Positions 8,330 through 17,829 of a stretch of 64,000 bases of DNA are shown piece by piece; within the stretch, counting starts at the first letter, position 1, and every line of letters starts with the position of its first letter. The position numbers were made by a program, and so were the translations under genes. The stretch comes from Dyadobacter soli. GTDB taxonomy: Bacteria; Bacteroidota; Bacteroidia; Cytophagales; Spirosomataceae. The notes below the pieces were generated by a model that saw only the letters and a program-made list of their open reading frames with translations, did not search any database and had not been told where the DNA came from. The stretch covers positions 124,001 to 188,000 of the forward strand of contig NZ_FNAN01000018.1 of NCBI RefSeq assembly GCF_900101885.1, written 5' to 3'.

Positions 8330-11300
8330 TTATCTTCTGCGACGTCTGCGGGCAGGCTTTCTTTTCCGAACCGGTTTTTTCCGTACCGGCGCTTTTTTAA
8401 CGGTAGTTTTGCGTACCGGCGCGGCTACGGCCTCTTCTTCCTCCTCATCTTCTTCGCTCAATGCTTCATCGGTTGCTGCGGCGGTTTCGGTAATTGCTAC
8501 GGTTTCGTTCGTTTCCTTCTGGTCCACATAAGGCAGGCGCACGGCTGCTATTTGTTCGATATTGGAAGTATTTTCGATCGGGCGCATCCGGTACGAGTAC
8601 GTGTACGTGCGTGCGGGGAGCAGGTACGCCTCATGCACGCGGGGAGACCAGCTATCGTCCCCACCGAGGCCCATTTGCGCCAGGTCGATATTTACGACGG
8701 TAGAAGTACCGCGGTTCAGCACCGCCGCGCGGCGTTTGGCGGCGAGCAGGTCTTTGTCCGTATAATCATGCACGTTGAAGTTGAATGCAGTATCGCTTAA
8801 TACGAGTAAGCCGATGCCTTCCGCATTGGTAACTGTGGCCCAGCGGACGGCGGTTTTGTTACCGTTTTCTTGTGGGGTAATGTAAGGGAAATGCTGCTCG
8901 GCCACCGTTCCGGCGTAAACGCCTATTTTTCCGCTCGTCTTGCGGTCGGCATAAGTTTCGTGCGGGCCGTTGCCATACCATTGCGTTTTGGTAAACGCGG
9001 CGGGCATTTTCAGCTGCATTCCCACTTTTGCAAGCGACGGCCATTCGCCCCGTGGGGTGAATGTGTTTTGTACATGAATGTCGCCCGAAGCATAAACCAT
9101 ATACACCGACTGCACATCCATTTCGCCTTTGGCTTGTTTCAATGTCTGGTTGAGCGTCACCTTGTAAATCTGCGCGGTGGGCTTCTGGGTTTTCATTTCC
9201 GAGGAAACGCGCTCCAAGGTGTCGAGGCCGCAATTGCGCCACTGGGAAGCATAGCTTTTCGCGGCGCCGCCTTCGTCATTATCCGTCGGCACCCGCCAGA
9301 AATTGGCATATGGGCCGCTTTCGAGCATTTCGTCCTTTTTGTTTTTGAAAGAAATCATCCGGCCTTCGTTTTTATCGAAAACTACGGTGAAATCGGTGCC
9401 GACAATCTGCACGCGGGCAGCTGTAACCTGGGCAATGCGGAGCGGGCGCTCGCTGTACAGGCTGAGGTTAGGGCGCGGCGCGGCCGGTTTCACTACCGGC
9501 ACCTGGTGCCACGCGACTTCATGGCCTTTCGGTGCCCAGATTGTGGCTTCTTTTAGTCTTAAACTGATGTTCAGGAAATACTCCGCATTGGGTTTGGAAG
9601 CGGCGGGAAGTTCGTAGGGAATGCTAATCTGCTGTTTCTGGCGCGCCAATGCATTCAGGTTCGTAATGCTGCCGCCTTTGCCCACTGCTTTGCCATTTTC
9701 GATGACCGACCACACGAGTTCAAATGCATTCAGCGACTGGAAATCGTAGGTATTTTGCAGGGTAACAGTTTTTGCCCCGGCTTTGAGCGTGTCCGGCATT
9801 TCGAATTTCACATATTGATATACCTTTTTTACCTCGTTCAGCTCGGGTTGCGGTGTACGGTCGGGGTTTACGAGGCCGTCGCCGGCATTGGCGCCGTCGA
9901 TGTAGTTGAAATAATCCCAGTACTCGGTACCGTCGGGGCGTTTCAGTTTCAGTCCCTGATCCACCCAATCCCAGATGAAGCCGCCTTGCATAGTGGGGTA
10001 TTTTTCGATTAAATCCCAATATTCTTTCAGGTTCCCAATGCTGTTGCCCATCCCATGCGCGTACTCGCAGACGATCAGCGGACGGGTTTTGTCTTTTTTA
10101 ACCAGCTCCACCATGTCCTGCGTCGACGGGTACATCACCGAAACGATATCGAAACTACTCAGCGTCGTAGGTTTGTAATCCTTTCTTCCCTCATAATGAA
10201 TAGGCCGGGTAGGATCGGCGAGCTTGATGAAATCGCCCATATCCACGAAGTTCTGCCCCATTCCCGATTCATTACCCAGCGACCAGATGATCACCGACGG
10301 GTGGTTTTTGTCGCGCTCGACCATGGCATTGCCTCTCGCCAGAAATGCGGAGCGCCATTGCGGGTTATCGGCCAGGATAATGTTTTTGCCCCACAATTCG
10401 TGGCTTTCGATATTCGCCTCGTCCATTACGTAAAGGCCGTATTGATCGCACAGGTCGTACCATTCGGAAGCATTGGGGTAATGCGAAGTCCGGACGGCAT
10501 TGATATTGTGCTGCTTCATTAAGGTAATGTCCTTGATCATCGACTCGCGGCTGATCACGCGGCCCGTTTCCGGATCGAATTCGTGGCGGTTGACGCCCTT
10601 AATGGTTACCGCTTTCCCATTCACGAGCAATTGCCCGCTTTTGATCTTCACATCTCTGAAACCTACCCGCTGGCTAGTCGCTTCGAGGACCTTGCCATCC
10701 GAATTCATGAGCTGCACCGTCAGTGTGTAAAGGTTCGGTGTTTCGGCGCTCCATTTGGCAGGGCCAGGAACCGGCATTTCGGCGCGTATGGCACCTTCCT
10801 TACCCATTTCCAGCGTACCGACCATCTGGCTCACCGGCGTGGCGACGACGTTTTTGGAAACATCATACAATGTAAAAAGCACCTGGTGCGCGTGAATGGG
10901 CTGCTGGCCGTAGTTTTTGACATACGCGCTCAGTTTCAGCGTCGCGTTTTCGTGGTTCGCATCCAGAATGGTTCTTACGGAATAATCGGTGAGCACTACT
11001 TTGGGCAGCATCAGCAGGTTCACATCACGGAAAATGCCCGAAAGGCGCCAATAGTCCTGGTCTTCGAGGTAGCTGCCATCCGACCAGTTGATTACTTCCA
11101 CGGCCAGGTTATTCACACCGGCTTTCACATCTTCCGTCACATCGAATTCAAACGGCGTCATGCCGTCCTCGTGGTAACCGATCGCGACGCCGTTCAACCA
11201 CACATAGCAAGCCGATTGCACACCGCCGAAATGGAGGAACAGCTGTTTGTCCTTTACATCGGCCACCGTGAAAGTGGTACGGTACATACCTACCGCATTG

Positions 11301-11725
11301 GTATCCGCTGTAATGCGCGGCGGTGTGGCTTTGAATGGGTGTTTGATATTACTGAAAATCGGGCGGTCGTATTTGCGGCCTTCGCGTGCGCCCACGACCT
11401 GCCAGTTGGACGGTACCGGGATATTGTCCCAGCCTGCATCGGGCGTTTTGGGGTCGTAGAAATTCAGCTGCGCCTTCGCTGGGTGCTGTGCCCATTTGAA
11501 CTTCCAGGTGCCATTCAGCGACTGCACGAACGGGCCTTTTTTGTCCATCGCCAATGCGGCTTTTTCCGAAGCGTAAGGGAAAAAATCGGCGCGTGGCTTC
11601 TCGGTATTGATGCTGACCACCTGCGGGTCCTGCCATTCAGGAATGGCCTGGGCATGAGCCTTGTGGTTCAGTATTTGTATTAAAAAAAGCAGTATCGGAA
11701 ATCCGCAGCGGGTAGAAAAAGACAT
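8330..11725 (-). CDS. Secreted glycoside hydrolase family 2 beta-galactosidase with acidic-then-basic C-terminal tail
   Basis: The 1131-residue protein (ATG at 11725; a GTG 7 codons upstream is less likely) begins with a signal peptide ending at KAHAQ. It shows the full LacZ-type layout: sugar-binding domain, immunoglobulin-like domains, TIM barrel and C-terminal domain. The acid/base is Glu486 in WSLGNESGMG and the nucleophile is Glu554 in CEYAHGMGNS. It should hydrolyse terminal beta-galactosides in the periplasm or outside. The last about 50 residues are not part of the family: a Glu-rich block (SEEDEEEEE) is followed by Lys/Arg/Pro/Ala repeats ending in six arginines. The gene stands alone, without SusC/SusD or sugar-transport neighbours. 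Confidence 0.92.
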   Translation of the reverse strand: MSFSTRCGFPILLFLIQILNHKAHAQAIPEWQDPQVVSINTEKPRADFFPYASEKAALAMDKKGPFVQSLNGTWKFKWAQHPAKAQLNFYDPKTPDAGWDNIPVPSNWQVVGAREGRKYDRPIFSNIKHPFKATPPRITADTNAVGMYRTTFTVADVKDKQLFLHFGGVQSACYVWLNGVAIGYHEDGMTPFEFDVTEDVKAGVNNLAVEVINWSDGSYLEDQDYWRLSGIFRDVNLLMLPKVVLTDYSVRTILDANHENATLKLSAYVKNYGQQPIHAHQVLFTLYDVSKNVVATPVSQMVGTLEMGKEGAIRAEMPVPGPAKWSAETPNLYTLTVQLMNSDGKVLEATSQRVGFRDVKIKSGQLLVNGKAVTIKGVNRHEFDPETGRVISRESMIKDITLMKQHNINAVRTSHYPNASEWYDLCDQYGLYVMDEANIESHELWGKNIILADNPQWRSAFLARGNAMVERDKNHPSVIIWSLGNESGMGQNFVDMGDFIKLADPTRPIHYEGRKDYKPTTLSSFDIVSVMYPSTQDMVELVKKDKTRPLIVCEYAHGMGNSIGNLKEYWDLIEKYPTMQGGFIWDWVDQGLKLKRPDGTEYWDYFNYIDGANAGDGLVNPDRTPQPELNEVKKVYQYVKFEMPDTLKAGAKTVTLQNTYDFQSLNAFELVWSVIENGKAVGKGGSITNLNALARQKQQISIPYELPAASKPNAEYFLNISLRLKEATIWAPKGHEVAWHQVPVVKPAAPRPNLSLYSERPLRIAQVTAARVQIVGTDFTVVFDKNEGRMISFKNKKDEMLESGPYANFWRVPTDNDEGGAAKSYASQWRNCGLDTLERVSSEMKTQKPTAQIYKVTLNQTLKQAKGEMDVQSVYMVYASGDIHVQNTFTPRGEWPSLAKVGMQLKMPAAFTKTQWYGNGPHETYADRKTSGKIGVYAGTVAEQHFPYITPQENGNKTAVRWATVTNAEGIGLLVLSDTAFNFNVHDYTDKDLLAAKRRAAVLNRGTSTVVNIDLAQMGLGGDDSWSPRVHEAYLLPARTYTYSYRMRPIENTSNIEQIAAVRLPYVDQKETNETVAITETAAATDEALSEEDEEEEEAVAAPVRKTTVKKAPVRKKPVRKRKPARRRRRR

Positions 11726-11866
11726 ATTGAATGGCCAGGCAAGCACGCGTTTTTATTTGGGGCTAAAATTAGGTATAAACCAAAAGAAACGGAGGCAAAA
11801 CCGGGGCGCTATGAAGTTTTATTTGAAGAATGCCTTTAATTTGCCCTTACATGTAAATTCTCTGTT

Positions 11867-12634
11867 ATGCTGTTAGCCGTCGACCTTGGCAATACCGACA
11901 CCGTTTTCGGGCTTCATGATTCCGGTAACTGGGAGCACATCTGGCGGATGCGCTCACTCGTTCAGGAAAACGAGGCGCATTACGAATCGAAGCTCCGGCT
12001 GCATTTCCTGGAAGCAGGTTTGTGGTTCGGGGATGTGGAAACGGTGGTGGTAAGCAGCGTCGTGCCCGCATTGACGCCTATTATACTGAGAATGCTCCGT
12101 TCGCTGTTTGGCGACGGTGTGATCGTAGTCGGGCCGGACGTTTACCCTGCATTGTCTATTGAAATCGACCATCCCCACGAAATTGGCGCGGATTTGATTG
12201 CGAATGCGGTGGCCGTTTCTACGCGGTATCAGCAGAATTGCGTGGTCGTCGATTTTGGTACTGCATTAACCTTTACTACTGTTTCCAAAGACAGCAAAAT
12301 CCTGGGCGTGGCTATATTGCCGGGGCTGATCACGGCCGTGAAAGCATTGTTCGCCAACACTGCGCAATTACCGGAAGTGCCGTTGCAGCTTCCACAGTCC
12401 GCCATCGGCAAAAATACAGTCGAAGCGATTCAGGCGGGTATTTTGCTGGGTTATGAAGGTTTGGTGAAATCGCTGTTGGGCCGCATCCGTACCGAGATGG
12501 GCGGGGAATGCATTGCCGTTGCCACAGGCGGTTTATCGTCCATCATCGATACCCTGCGCGACGAGTTTACAGAAATTGACAGAAACTTAACATTGGACGG
12601 CCTGCGCATTATCGGAGAAAGTCTCAGGGCGTAG
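11867..12634 (+). CDS. coaX: Type III pantothenate kinase
   Basis: The 255-residue protein starts with the phosphate-binding motif AVDLGNTDTVFG and contains the CoaX signatures GADLIANAVA and VVVDFGTALTFT, with the later AIQAGILLGYEGLV and AVATGGLSS motifs. It catalyses the first step of coenzyme A synthesis, ATP-dependent phosphorylation of pantothenate, in the cytoplasm using a monovalent cation. Length is normal. Its 3-prime end overlaps the convergent next gene by 11 bases. Confidence 0.93.
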   Translation: MLLAVDLGNTDTVFGLHDSGNWEHIWRMRSLVQENEAHYESKLRLHFLEAGLWFGDVETVVVSSVVPALTPIILRMLRSLFGDGVIVVGPDVYPALSIEIDHPHEIGADLIANAVAVSTRYQQNCVVVDFGTALTFTTVSKDSKILGVAILPGLITAVKALFANTAQLPEVPLQLPQSAIGKNTVEAIQAGILLGYEGLVKSLLGRIRTEMGGECIAVATGGLSSIIDTLRDEFTEIDRNLTLDGLRIIGESLRA

Positions 12635-13043
12635 TTTTGAAATAGCCATTTTCAATCAATGGTAAATCAGTAACCGGCTGGTTGTACAAATATGCCCAAC
12701 AAGGAATGATCACTTCCTGACTATCCCTGACCAATTCCTGACTACATCTGACAGGTACCACCTTCCTGACATACAAACTCGCTGCCTCGTCTTCCAAAAC
12801 ATCCTCATATTCATCCAGTTCATTAAGTATTTCAAGGGAGTTTAACTGATAAATTTCCCCATGTACGCGCGTAGGCGCATCAGGCTCGTACAACGCGCCC
12901 GGGTACCACTCGACGCGGAACAATTTTCCATTGAAATACCCTTTTCCGATATAGTTTGCAGACAACCGGAGTTTGCGCGCATAGGGGTTGTCGAAACCCT
13001 GCATCAAAGTGCCGTAAGTGAATAAATTATATAACTTTTCCAT
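12624..13043 (-). CDS. Gamma-glutamylcyclotransferase (AIG2)-like protein
   Basis: This 139-residue protein carries the hallmark LFTYGTLMQG substrate-pocket loop at the N terminus, followed by the barrel pattern GKGYFNGKLFRVEWYPGALYEP and VHGEIYQL. The acidic LNELDEYEDVLEDEA segment contains a candidate catalytic glutamate. Family members release 5-oxoproline from gamma-glutamyl peptides or remove gamma-glutamyl amine adducts; the substrate here is not predictable. It overlaps coaX tail to tail and is divergent to the next gene across 93 bases. Confidence 0.8.
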   Translation of the reverse strand: MEKLYNLFTYGTLMQGFDNPYARKLRLSANYIGKGYFNGKLFRVEWYPGALYEPDAPTRVHGEIYQLNSLEILNELDEYEDVLEDEAASLYVRKVVPVRCSQELVRDSQEVIIPCWAYLYNQPVTDLPLIENGYFKTTP

Positions 13044-13136
13044 TCTGCTGGCAGAAGATCACAAATTGCGCTTAATGCTGAACTGTATTTTTCTTATATT
13101 TACATGTAAGCTTCTTCATTATACTAATATACCGTT

Positions 13137-14597
13137 ATGTACGAAAAGAACCTTGGTACAAAACAAAAAGCATTAAGGATCAACCTCGACCGACGGATCT
13201 ACGGATCGTTTGCGGAAATCGGGGCGGGTCAGGAAACGGCGGCTTACTTCTTCAAAGCCGGCGGCGCATCCGGAACCATTGCAAAGACGATGTCGGCCTA
13301 CGACATGACGTTCAGCGACGCGATATACGGGACGGAAGAGGGAGGCAGGTACGTGGTGGAATCCCGACTGATGAAAATGCTCAACCGCGAATATAACCTG
13401 GTCGAAAAAAGGCTTTCGGAAAAACGCGGTGTGGACAGCACCTTTTTTGCATTTGCGAATACCGTAGTAGCCCTCAATTTCCAGAAAACGAACGAATCGC
13501 ACGGCTGGATCGGCCTGCAATTCCAGCTTACGCCCATGGGCCCGACGAACTACGTCGTGATCCACGTGCGTATGCGCGACGATGAGAATATCCTGCAACA
13601 GCAGGCATTGGGTATTATCGGTGTGAACCTGATTTATGGTTGTTATTACTACTATAAATCGCCCGAAATCCTGCTCATGTCGCTCATGGACGACCTGACG
13701 ATCGATCGCATTGAAATCGACATGGTACGTTTCAGCGGACCGGATTTTGCCAAAGTCGATAACCGCCTCATGAGCTTGCGGCTCGTGAAAAATGGCTTTA
13801 CCGACGCCGCGTTGTTCGGCAGCGACGGCGGTGTGTTACAGCCTTCGGAAGCATTGTACAAAAAGCACATTCTCATGATGCGCGGCCGCTTGCGCCCGAT
13901 CACGAACGTGCATATCGACCTGATCAGCAATGGTCAGCGGCAGTTCCTGGCCGAGGAAGATGTTGATGAATCCAAAGTGGTGCTCATTTCGGAGCTCACA
14001 TTGCATAACCTCAAAGCCGGCGACCGTGATATCGACGAGAAGGACTTCCTCGACCGCGTGGACATTCTCTGCTCGCTGGGGCATATGGTGATGATTTCCA
14101 ACCATCATGAGTATTACCGGTTGGTAGCTTATCTCTCGCGCTTGACGAAACTGAAATCCGGTCTGCTGCTCGGTAGCCCAAATTTGCAAGATATTTTCGA
14201 AGAAAAGCATTACCAGTTCCTGCAAGGCGGCATTCTCGAATCGTTCGCGACGCTGTTCAGCCGAAAGGTGAAATTGTATATTTATCCTACATTGCAGCCC
14301 GACGGCTCGGTTTACAGCTGCGAAAACTTCCGGGTACCCGATCATTTGCGGCCATTGTTCCAATACCTGATCGTGAACGACAAGATTGAGGATATCAAGA
14401 ACTACAACACCGAGCATATGCATATCACCACCGATTTCGTGCTTGAAATGATCAAGCGCGGCGAACCGGGTTGGGAGAAGCTCGTGCCGGAAAATGTGGC
14501 AAAGATTATCAAGGAGAAATCGCTTTTCGGGCTTCCGAATGAGACAAATTATGTCGATACGGTGAAGCAGATTCACCAGGCTGTGGGGAATTTATAG
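13137..14597 (+). CDS. Conserved Bacteroidota protein of unknown function (about 490 aa)
   Basis: This is a soluble-looking protein with no signal peptide or membrane helix. Distinct conserved-looking blocks include DRRIYGSFAEIGAGQETAAYFF, GGASGTIAKTMSAYDM, ECHGWIG-like SHGWIGLQFQ, and QQQALGIIGVNLIYG. I recall close relatives across Bacteroidota, sometimes labelled nicotinate-nucleotide adenylyltransferase or even TonB-dependent receptor. I see neither an HXGH nucleotidyltransferase motif nor a barrel, so those labels look unsupported. It is close upstream of the Nramp-like gene (about 50 bases) and may be co-transcribed. The length and strong internal conservation by type suggest a real enzyme. 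Confidence 0.75.
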   Translation: MYEKNLGTKQKALRINLDRRIYGSFAEIGAGQETAAYFFKAGGASGTIAKTMSAYDMTFSDAIYGTEEGGRYVVESRLMKMLNREYNLVEKRLSEKRGVDSTFFAFANTVVALNFQKTNESHGWIGLQFQLTPMGPTNYVVIHVRMRDDENILQQQALGIIGVNLIYGCYYYYKSPEILLMSLMDDLTIDRIEIDMVRFSGPDFAKVDNRLMSLRLVKNGFTDAALFGSDGGVLQPSEALYKKHILMMRGRLRPITNVHIDLISNGQRQFLAEEDVDESKVVLISELTLHNLKAGDRDIDEKDFLDRVDILCSLGHMVMISNHHEYYRLVAYLSRLTKLKSGLLLGSPNLQDIFEEKHYQFLQGGILESFATLFSRKVKLYIYPTLQPDGSVYSCENFRVPDHLRPLFQYLIVNDKIEDIKNYNTEHMHITTDFVLEMIKRGEPGWEKLVPENVAKIIKEKSLFGLPNETNYVDTVKQIHQAVGNL

Positions 14598-14649
14598 AGA
14601 TAGCATTAAATATTAGTTGATCTTCGCTTTTGGACATAAATTCTCGTTT

Positions 14650-15972
14650 ATGTCCAAAATTTTATCCCCGCCAACCACTTTCGCGGGCAGGCTAAAATAC
14701 CTCGGTCCCGGTTTCATTCTTTCAGCGGCCATTGTGGGTTCGGGCGAGCTCATCGCCACCACCGCATTAGGTGCGAAAGCGGGTTTCGTCATGTTCTGGC
14801 TGATTATTCTCAGTTGCCTGGTCAAAGTGGCATTGCAGCTGGAGTTCGGCAAGAATGCCATTTATACCGGCACATTCATCATGCATAACTTCAACAACCT
14901 GCCCGGTTTGAAGCTCGGGAAGGCGCATTGGAGCATTTGGCTCTGGCTTTCGTTGCAAGGGCTGAAACTCTTGCAGGTAGGCGGCATTGTGGGAGGTGTC
15001 GCGATTGTGCTGCACATGGGCTTTCCATTCATATCCGTCAATTGGTGGGCCATTGTTTCTGTATTAATTACCTCGTTCTGGGTTTACAAGGGCAATTACG
15101 GCCCGATAGAAAAAGGCTCGCTTGTGATGATCATCCTGTTCACGGTGGTCATTCTGATCTCACTCTTCTCCCTGCAATGGACACAATATGCCATTCATTG
15201 GCCGCAGATCGAAAGCGGCTTTCAGTTTTCGCTGCCTACTGCATTAGTTGCTACCGCATTCGGTGCATTCGGCATAACGGGCGTAGGCGGTGATGAAATC
15301 ATGTATTACAATTACTGGTGCATTGAAAAAGGCTATGCCGCCTACACCGGGCCGAACGATGGTTCCAAGGAATGGTCGGAGCGGGCGAAAGGCTGGTTTC
15401 AGGTAATGTATCTTGATGCGGTGATGTCAATGGTCGTTTATACCATCGTTACCGCGGCATTTTACCTCCTAGGGGCGGCGGTGCTGCATTCCGGCGGAAC
15501 GGTACCGGAGGGCTATGAGATGGTGGATACACTTTCCCGCATCTTCACCGAGACGCTGGGACCGTGGGCAAAGAACATCTTCCTGATCGGCGCATTCTTC
15601 GTGCTTTATTCCACATTATTTACCGCCGCCGCGAGCTGGGCGCGTGTCTGGGCAGATGCGTTCGGGCAGATTGGCTGGATGAAATTTGATTCCGCACAGG
15701 AGCAGAAGCAGAGTATCGGCATACTATCCTGGGTCCTTCCGGCGGTGTGGTGCATTTTGTTCCTGTTTTTTCAGGCGCCGGTGATGATGGTTATTCTGGG
15801 TGGTATCGCAACTTCGGTTTTGCTGTTGCTGGTCGTGTATGTGTCGCTCGTATTCCGCTACCGGGAGTTACCGGTTGCATTGAAGCCTTCGGTGACTTAT
15901 GATCTGTTCTTTTGGGTCAGCGTACTGTCTATCCTGTTTGTAAGCGGCTACGGGATCGTTCAGATTATGTAG
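14650..15972 (+). CDS. Nramp-fold (SLC11-like) transporter lacking the metal-binding motifs
   Basis: The 440-residue protein has about 11 transmembrane helices and the Nramp opening KYLGPGFILSAAIVGSGELIATTALG. The first-helix motif DPGN, which supplies metal ligands in manganese and iron transporters, is replaced by VGSGE (residues 29-33). The sixth-helix region reads GAFGITGVGGDEIMYYNYW (from residue 205), without the usual MPH-type sequence. The protein therefore belongs to a divergent Nramp branch whose substrate is probably not a classical divalent transition metal. The ATG at 14650 was chosen over an upstream TTG. It is preceded by the conserved unknown gene, possibly the same transcript. 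Confidence 0.8.
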   Translation: MSKILSPPTTFAGRLKYLGPGFILSAAIVGSGELIATTALGAKAGFVMFWLIILSCLVKVALQLEFGKNAIYTGTFIMHNFNNLPGLKLGKAHWSIWLWLSLQGLKLLQVGGIVGGVAIVLHMGFPFISVNWWAIVSVLITSFWVYKGNYGPIEKGSLVMIILFTVVILISLFSLQWTQYAIHWPQIESGFQFSLPTALVATAFGAFGITGVGGDEIMYYNYWCIEKGYAAYTGPNDGSKEWSERAKGWFQVMYLDAVMSMVVYTIVTAAFYLLGAAVLHSGGTVPEGYEMVDTLSRIFTETLGPWAKNIFLIGAFFVLYSTLFTAAASWARVWADAFGQIGWMKFDSAQEQKQSIGILSWVLPAVWCILFLFFQAPVMMVILGGIATSVLLLLVVYVSLVFRYRELPVALKPSVTYDLFFWVSVLSILFVSGYGIVQIM

Positions 15973-16106
15973 GTTGGAATAGTACTTAATTTGAAATGAG
16001 TAGTACTTTTTTATAGGTAACGAATAAGGGAGTTACTTCTGAATTTCGTCTAACTCATTGCCCGTCAGGTAAAATGTATTTCTTTCGAAATCCTAAATTC
16101 TTTCAA

Positions 16107-17414
16107 ATGGACAAACCAAACGAAGTATCGAGAAGGAGCTTTATCAAAAACACCACAGGAGCGGCCGTGGCGCTTTCTATCCCGTCTGTCATCCCCGCGA
16201 GCGCGTTCGGCGCGAACGACCGCGTACGCGTGGCCGTGTTAGGCGTTAACGGGCGCGGCCAGAGCCACATTTCGGGTTTCAATGCATTGAGCAATGTGGA
16301 AGTAGCCACGCTATGCGACCCGGACAACAACATTTTGCAGAAACGTGCGCAGGAATTCGAACAGAAAACCGGCAAGAAGGTCAAAACCGAAAACGATCTG
16401 CGCAAGGTTTTTGACGACAAAACCATCGACGCCGTCAGTATCGCCACGCCAAACCACTGGCATGCATTGGCCGCCATTTGGGCGTGCCAGGCCGGTAAAG
16501 ATGTGTATGTGGAAAAGCCGGGCTCGCACAACCTGCACGAAGGCCGTAAACTGGTAGAAGCCGCCCACAAATACAAAAGAGTGGTACAGCACGGCGTCCA
16601 GCTCCGCAGCTCGGAAGCATTGAAAGAAGCCGTGAAACACCTCCGCGACGGACTGATCGGCAATGTGTACATGGCCCGCGGACTCGTTTACAAATGGCGC
16701 CCGGATATTGGTGATAAAGGTACCGAACCGATCCCCGCCGGCCTGAACTATGACCTCTGGACCGGCCCGGCCGAAATGAAGCCATTCTCCCGCAACTACG
16801 TGCATTACGACTGGCACTGGCATTGGAATTACGGCAACGGCGATATCGGCAACCAGGGCATCCACGAAACCGACATGTGCATGTGGGGCCTCGGCGTCGA
16901 CACTTTCCCCGACAAAATCACTTCCTCCGGTGGCAAATTCCTCTGGAACGACGCCAAAGAAACACCGGAAGTGCTGAGCTCGTCTTACGTTTACACCAAG
17001 GAAAAGAAGATCATCGAGTTTGAAGTACGCCCTTGGATGACCAACGACGAAGGCGGCGTGGGCATCGGTAACATCTTTTATGGCTCCGAAGGCTACATGG
17101 TGGTAAAAGGTTATGATTACTACGAAACTTTCCTCGGCAAGGACAAAAAAGCAGGCCCCTCGCGCAAGGCCGGCGGCGACCACTACAAAAACTTCATCGA
17201 CGCCGTCATCGCCAAAGATCCAAAGCTGCTCAACGGGCCGGTTGAAACGGCGCATTTATCCTCCGGCCTGGCACATTTAGGCAACATAGCCTACCGCGTC
17301 GGCCGCGCATTGACATTTGATAACAAGACGGAGAAGTTTGTAGGGGATGAGGAGGCTAACAAACTGCTGACGAGGAAATACCGCTCGCCATACGCGCTGC
17401 CGCAGGTGGTGTAG
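16107..17414 (+). CDS. Tat-exported Gfo/Idh/MocA-family oxidoreductase
   Basis: A twin-arginine signal (SRRSFIKNTTGAAVALSI) starts right after the ATG at 16107; an in-frame ATG at 16074 would place 11 extra residues before it. The Rossmann domain opens with VRVAVLGVNGRGQSH, carries CDPDNN for NAD(P) ribose binding, and has the catalytic-lysine motif VEKPGSHN. The C-terminal alpha/beta substrate domain follows (HYDWHWHWNYGNGDIGNQGIHETDM). Exported members of this family act on sugars or sugar acids with a tightly bound NAD(P) in the periplasm. It stands alone; the substrate cannot be named. Confidence 0.88.
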   Translation: MDKPNEVSRRSFIKNTTGAAVALSIPSVIPASAFGANDRVRVAVLGVNGRGQSHISGFNALSNVEVATLCDPDNNILQKRAQEFEQKTGKKVKTENDLRKVFDDKTIDAVSIATPNHWHALAAIWACQAGKDVYVEKPGSHNLHEGRKLVEAAHKYKRVVQHGVQLRSSEALKEAVKHLRDGLIGNVYMARGLVYKWRPDIGDKGTEPIPAGLNYDLWTGPAEMKPFSRNYVHYDWHWHWNYGNGDIGNQGIHETDMCMWGLGVDTFPDKITSSGGKFLWNDAKETPEVLSSSYVYTKEKKIIEFEVRPWMTNDEGGVGIGNIFYGSEGYMVVKGYDYYETFLGKDKKAGPSRKAGGDHYKNFIDAVIAKDPKLLNGPVETAHLSSGLAHLGNIAYRVGRALTFDNKTEKFVGDEEANKLLTRKYRSPYALPQVV

Positions 17415-17448
17415 GTTTGTATTGAAGTTTTGGAATTATTGTTCAACT

Positions 17449-17475
17449 GAAAAGTTCTCTTTACGAGAACTTTTC
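17449..17475. promoter_or_regulatory. Inverted repeat upstream of higBA (operator and/or terminator)
   Basis: GAAAAGTTCTC (17449-17459) and GAGAACTTTTC (17465-17475) are perfect 11-base arms around TTTAC, ending 20 bases before higB. The position suits an autoregulatory HigA operator. The A-rich left and T-rich right flanks would also let it terminate transcripts of the preceding oxidoreductase gene. Confidence 0.55.
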
Positions 17476-17495
17476 TTATATTCACACACGTTAAT

Positions 17496-17828
17496 ATGAA
17501 GATACATCTGATTAAAGAACAAACCATTGACAACTTTATCCTTGATCACGCAAGAAGTAAATCGTCATTCAAAAATTGGCTGACAAATTTGAAGACAGCG
17601 CGCTGGCAAGCTCCTGAGGAAATACGGGAAACCTACCCTTCGGCGGACATTCTTGGAAACGGTTCTGACAGGGTTGTGTTTGATATTGCCGGAAACAACT
17701 ACCGTATGATTTGTAAATACTTTTTCGGGCCAAATCGAGTGCATTTGTCGATATGTTGGATCGGGACACACGCGGAATACACACATTTATGCAAGCGAGG
17801 ACTGCAATATTCAATTTACATATACTAG
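17496..17828 (+). CDS. higB: HigB-family type II toxin (mRNA interferase)
   Basis: The 110-residue product follows the HigB pattern closely: FKNWLTNLKTARWQAPEEIRE, YPSADILGNGSDRVVFDIAGNNYRMI and the terminal ICWIGTHAEY. Proteins of this group cleave translated mRNA on the ribosome. The C terminus runs about 16 residues past the usual GTHAEYD end. The stop codon is followed after one base by the antitoxin ATG, the usual toxin-first order of higBA. Confidence 0.88.
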   Translation: MKIHLIKEQTIDNFILDHARSKSSFKNWLTNLKTARWQAPEEIRETYPSADILGNGSDRVVFDIAGNNYRMICKYFFGPNRVHLSICWIGTHAEYTHLCKRGLQYSIYIY

Positions 17829-17829
17829 C

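Noticed and set aside
10583..11683. 366-codon plus-strand frame inside the GH2 gene
   Set aside because: It is antisense to an intact, motif-complete beta-galactosidase and has no recognisable domain.
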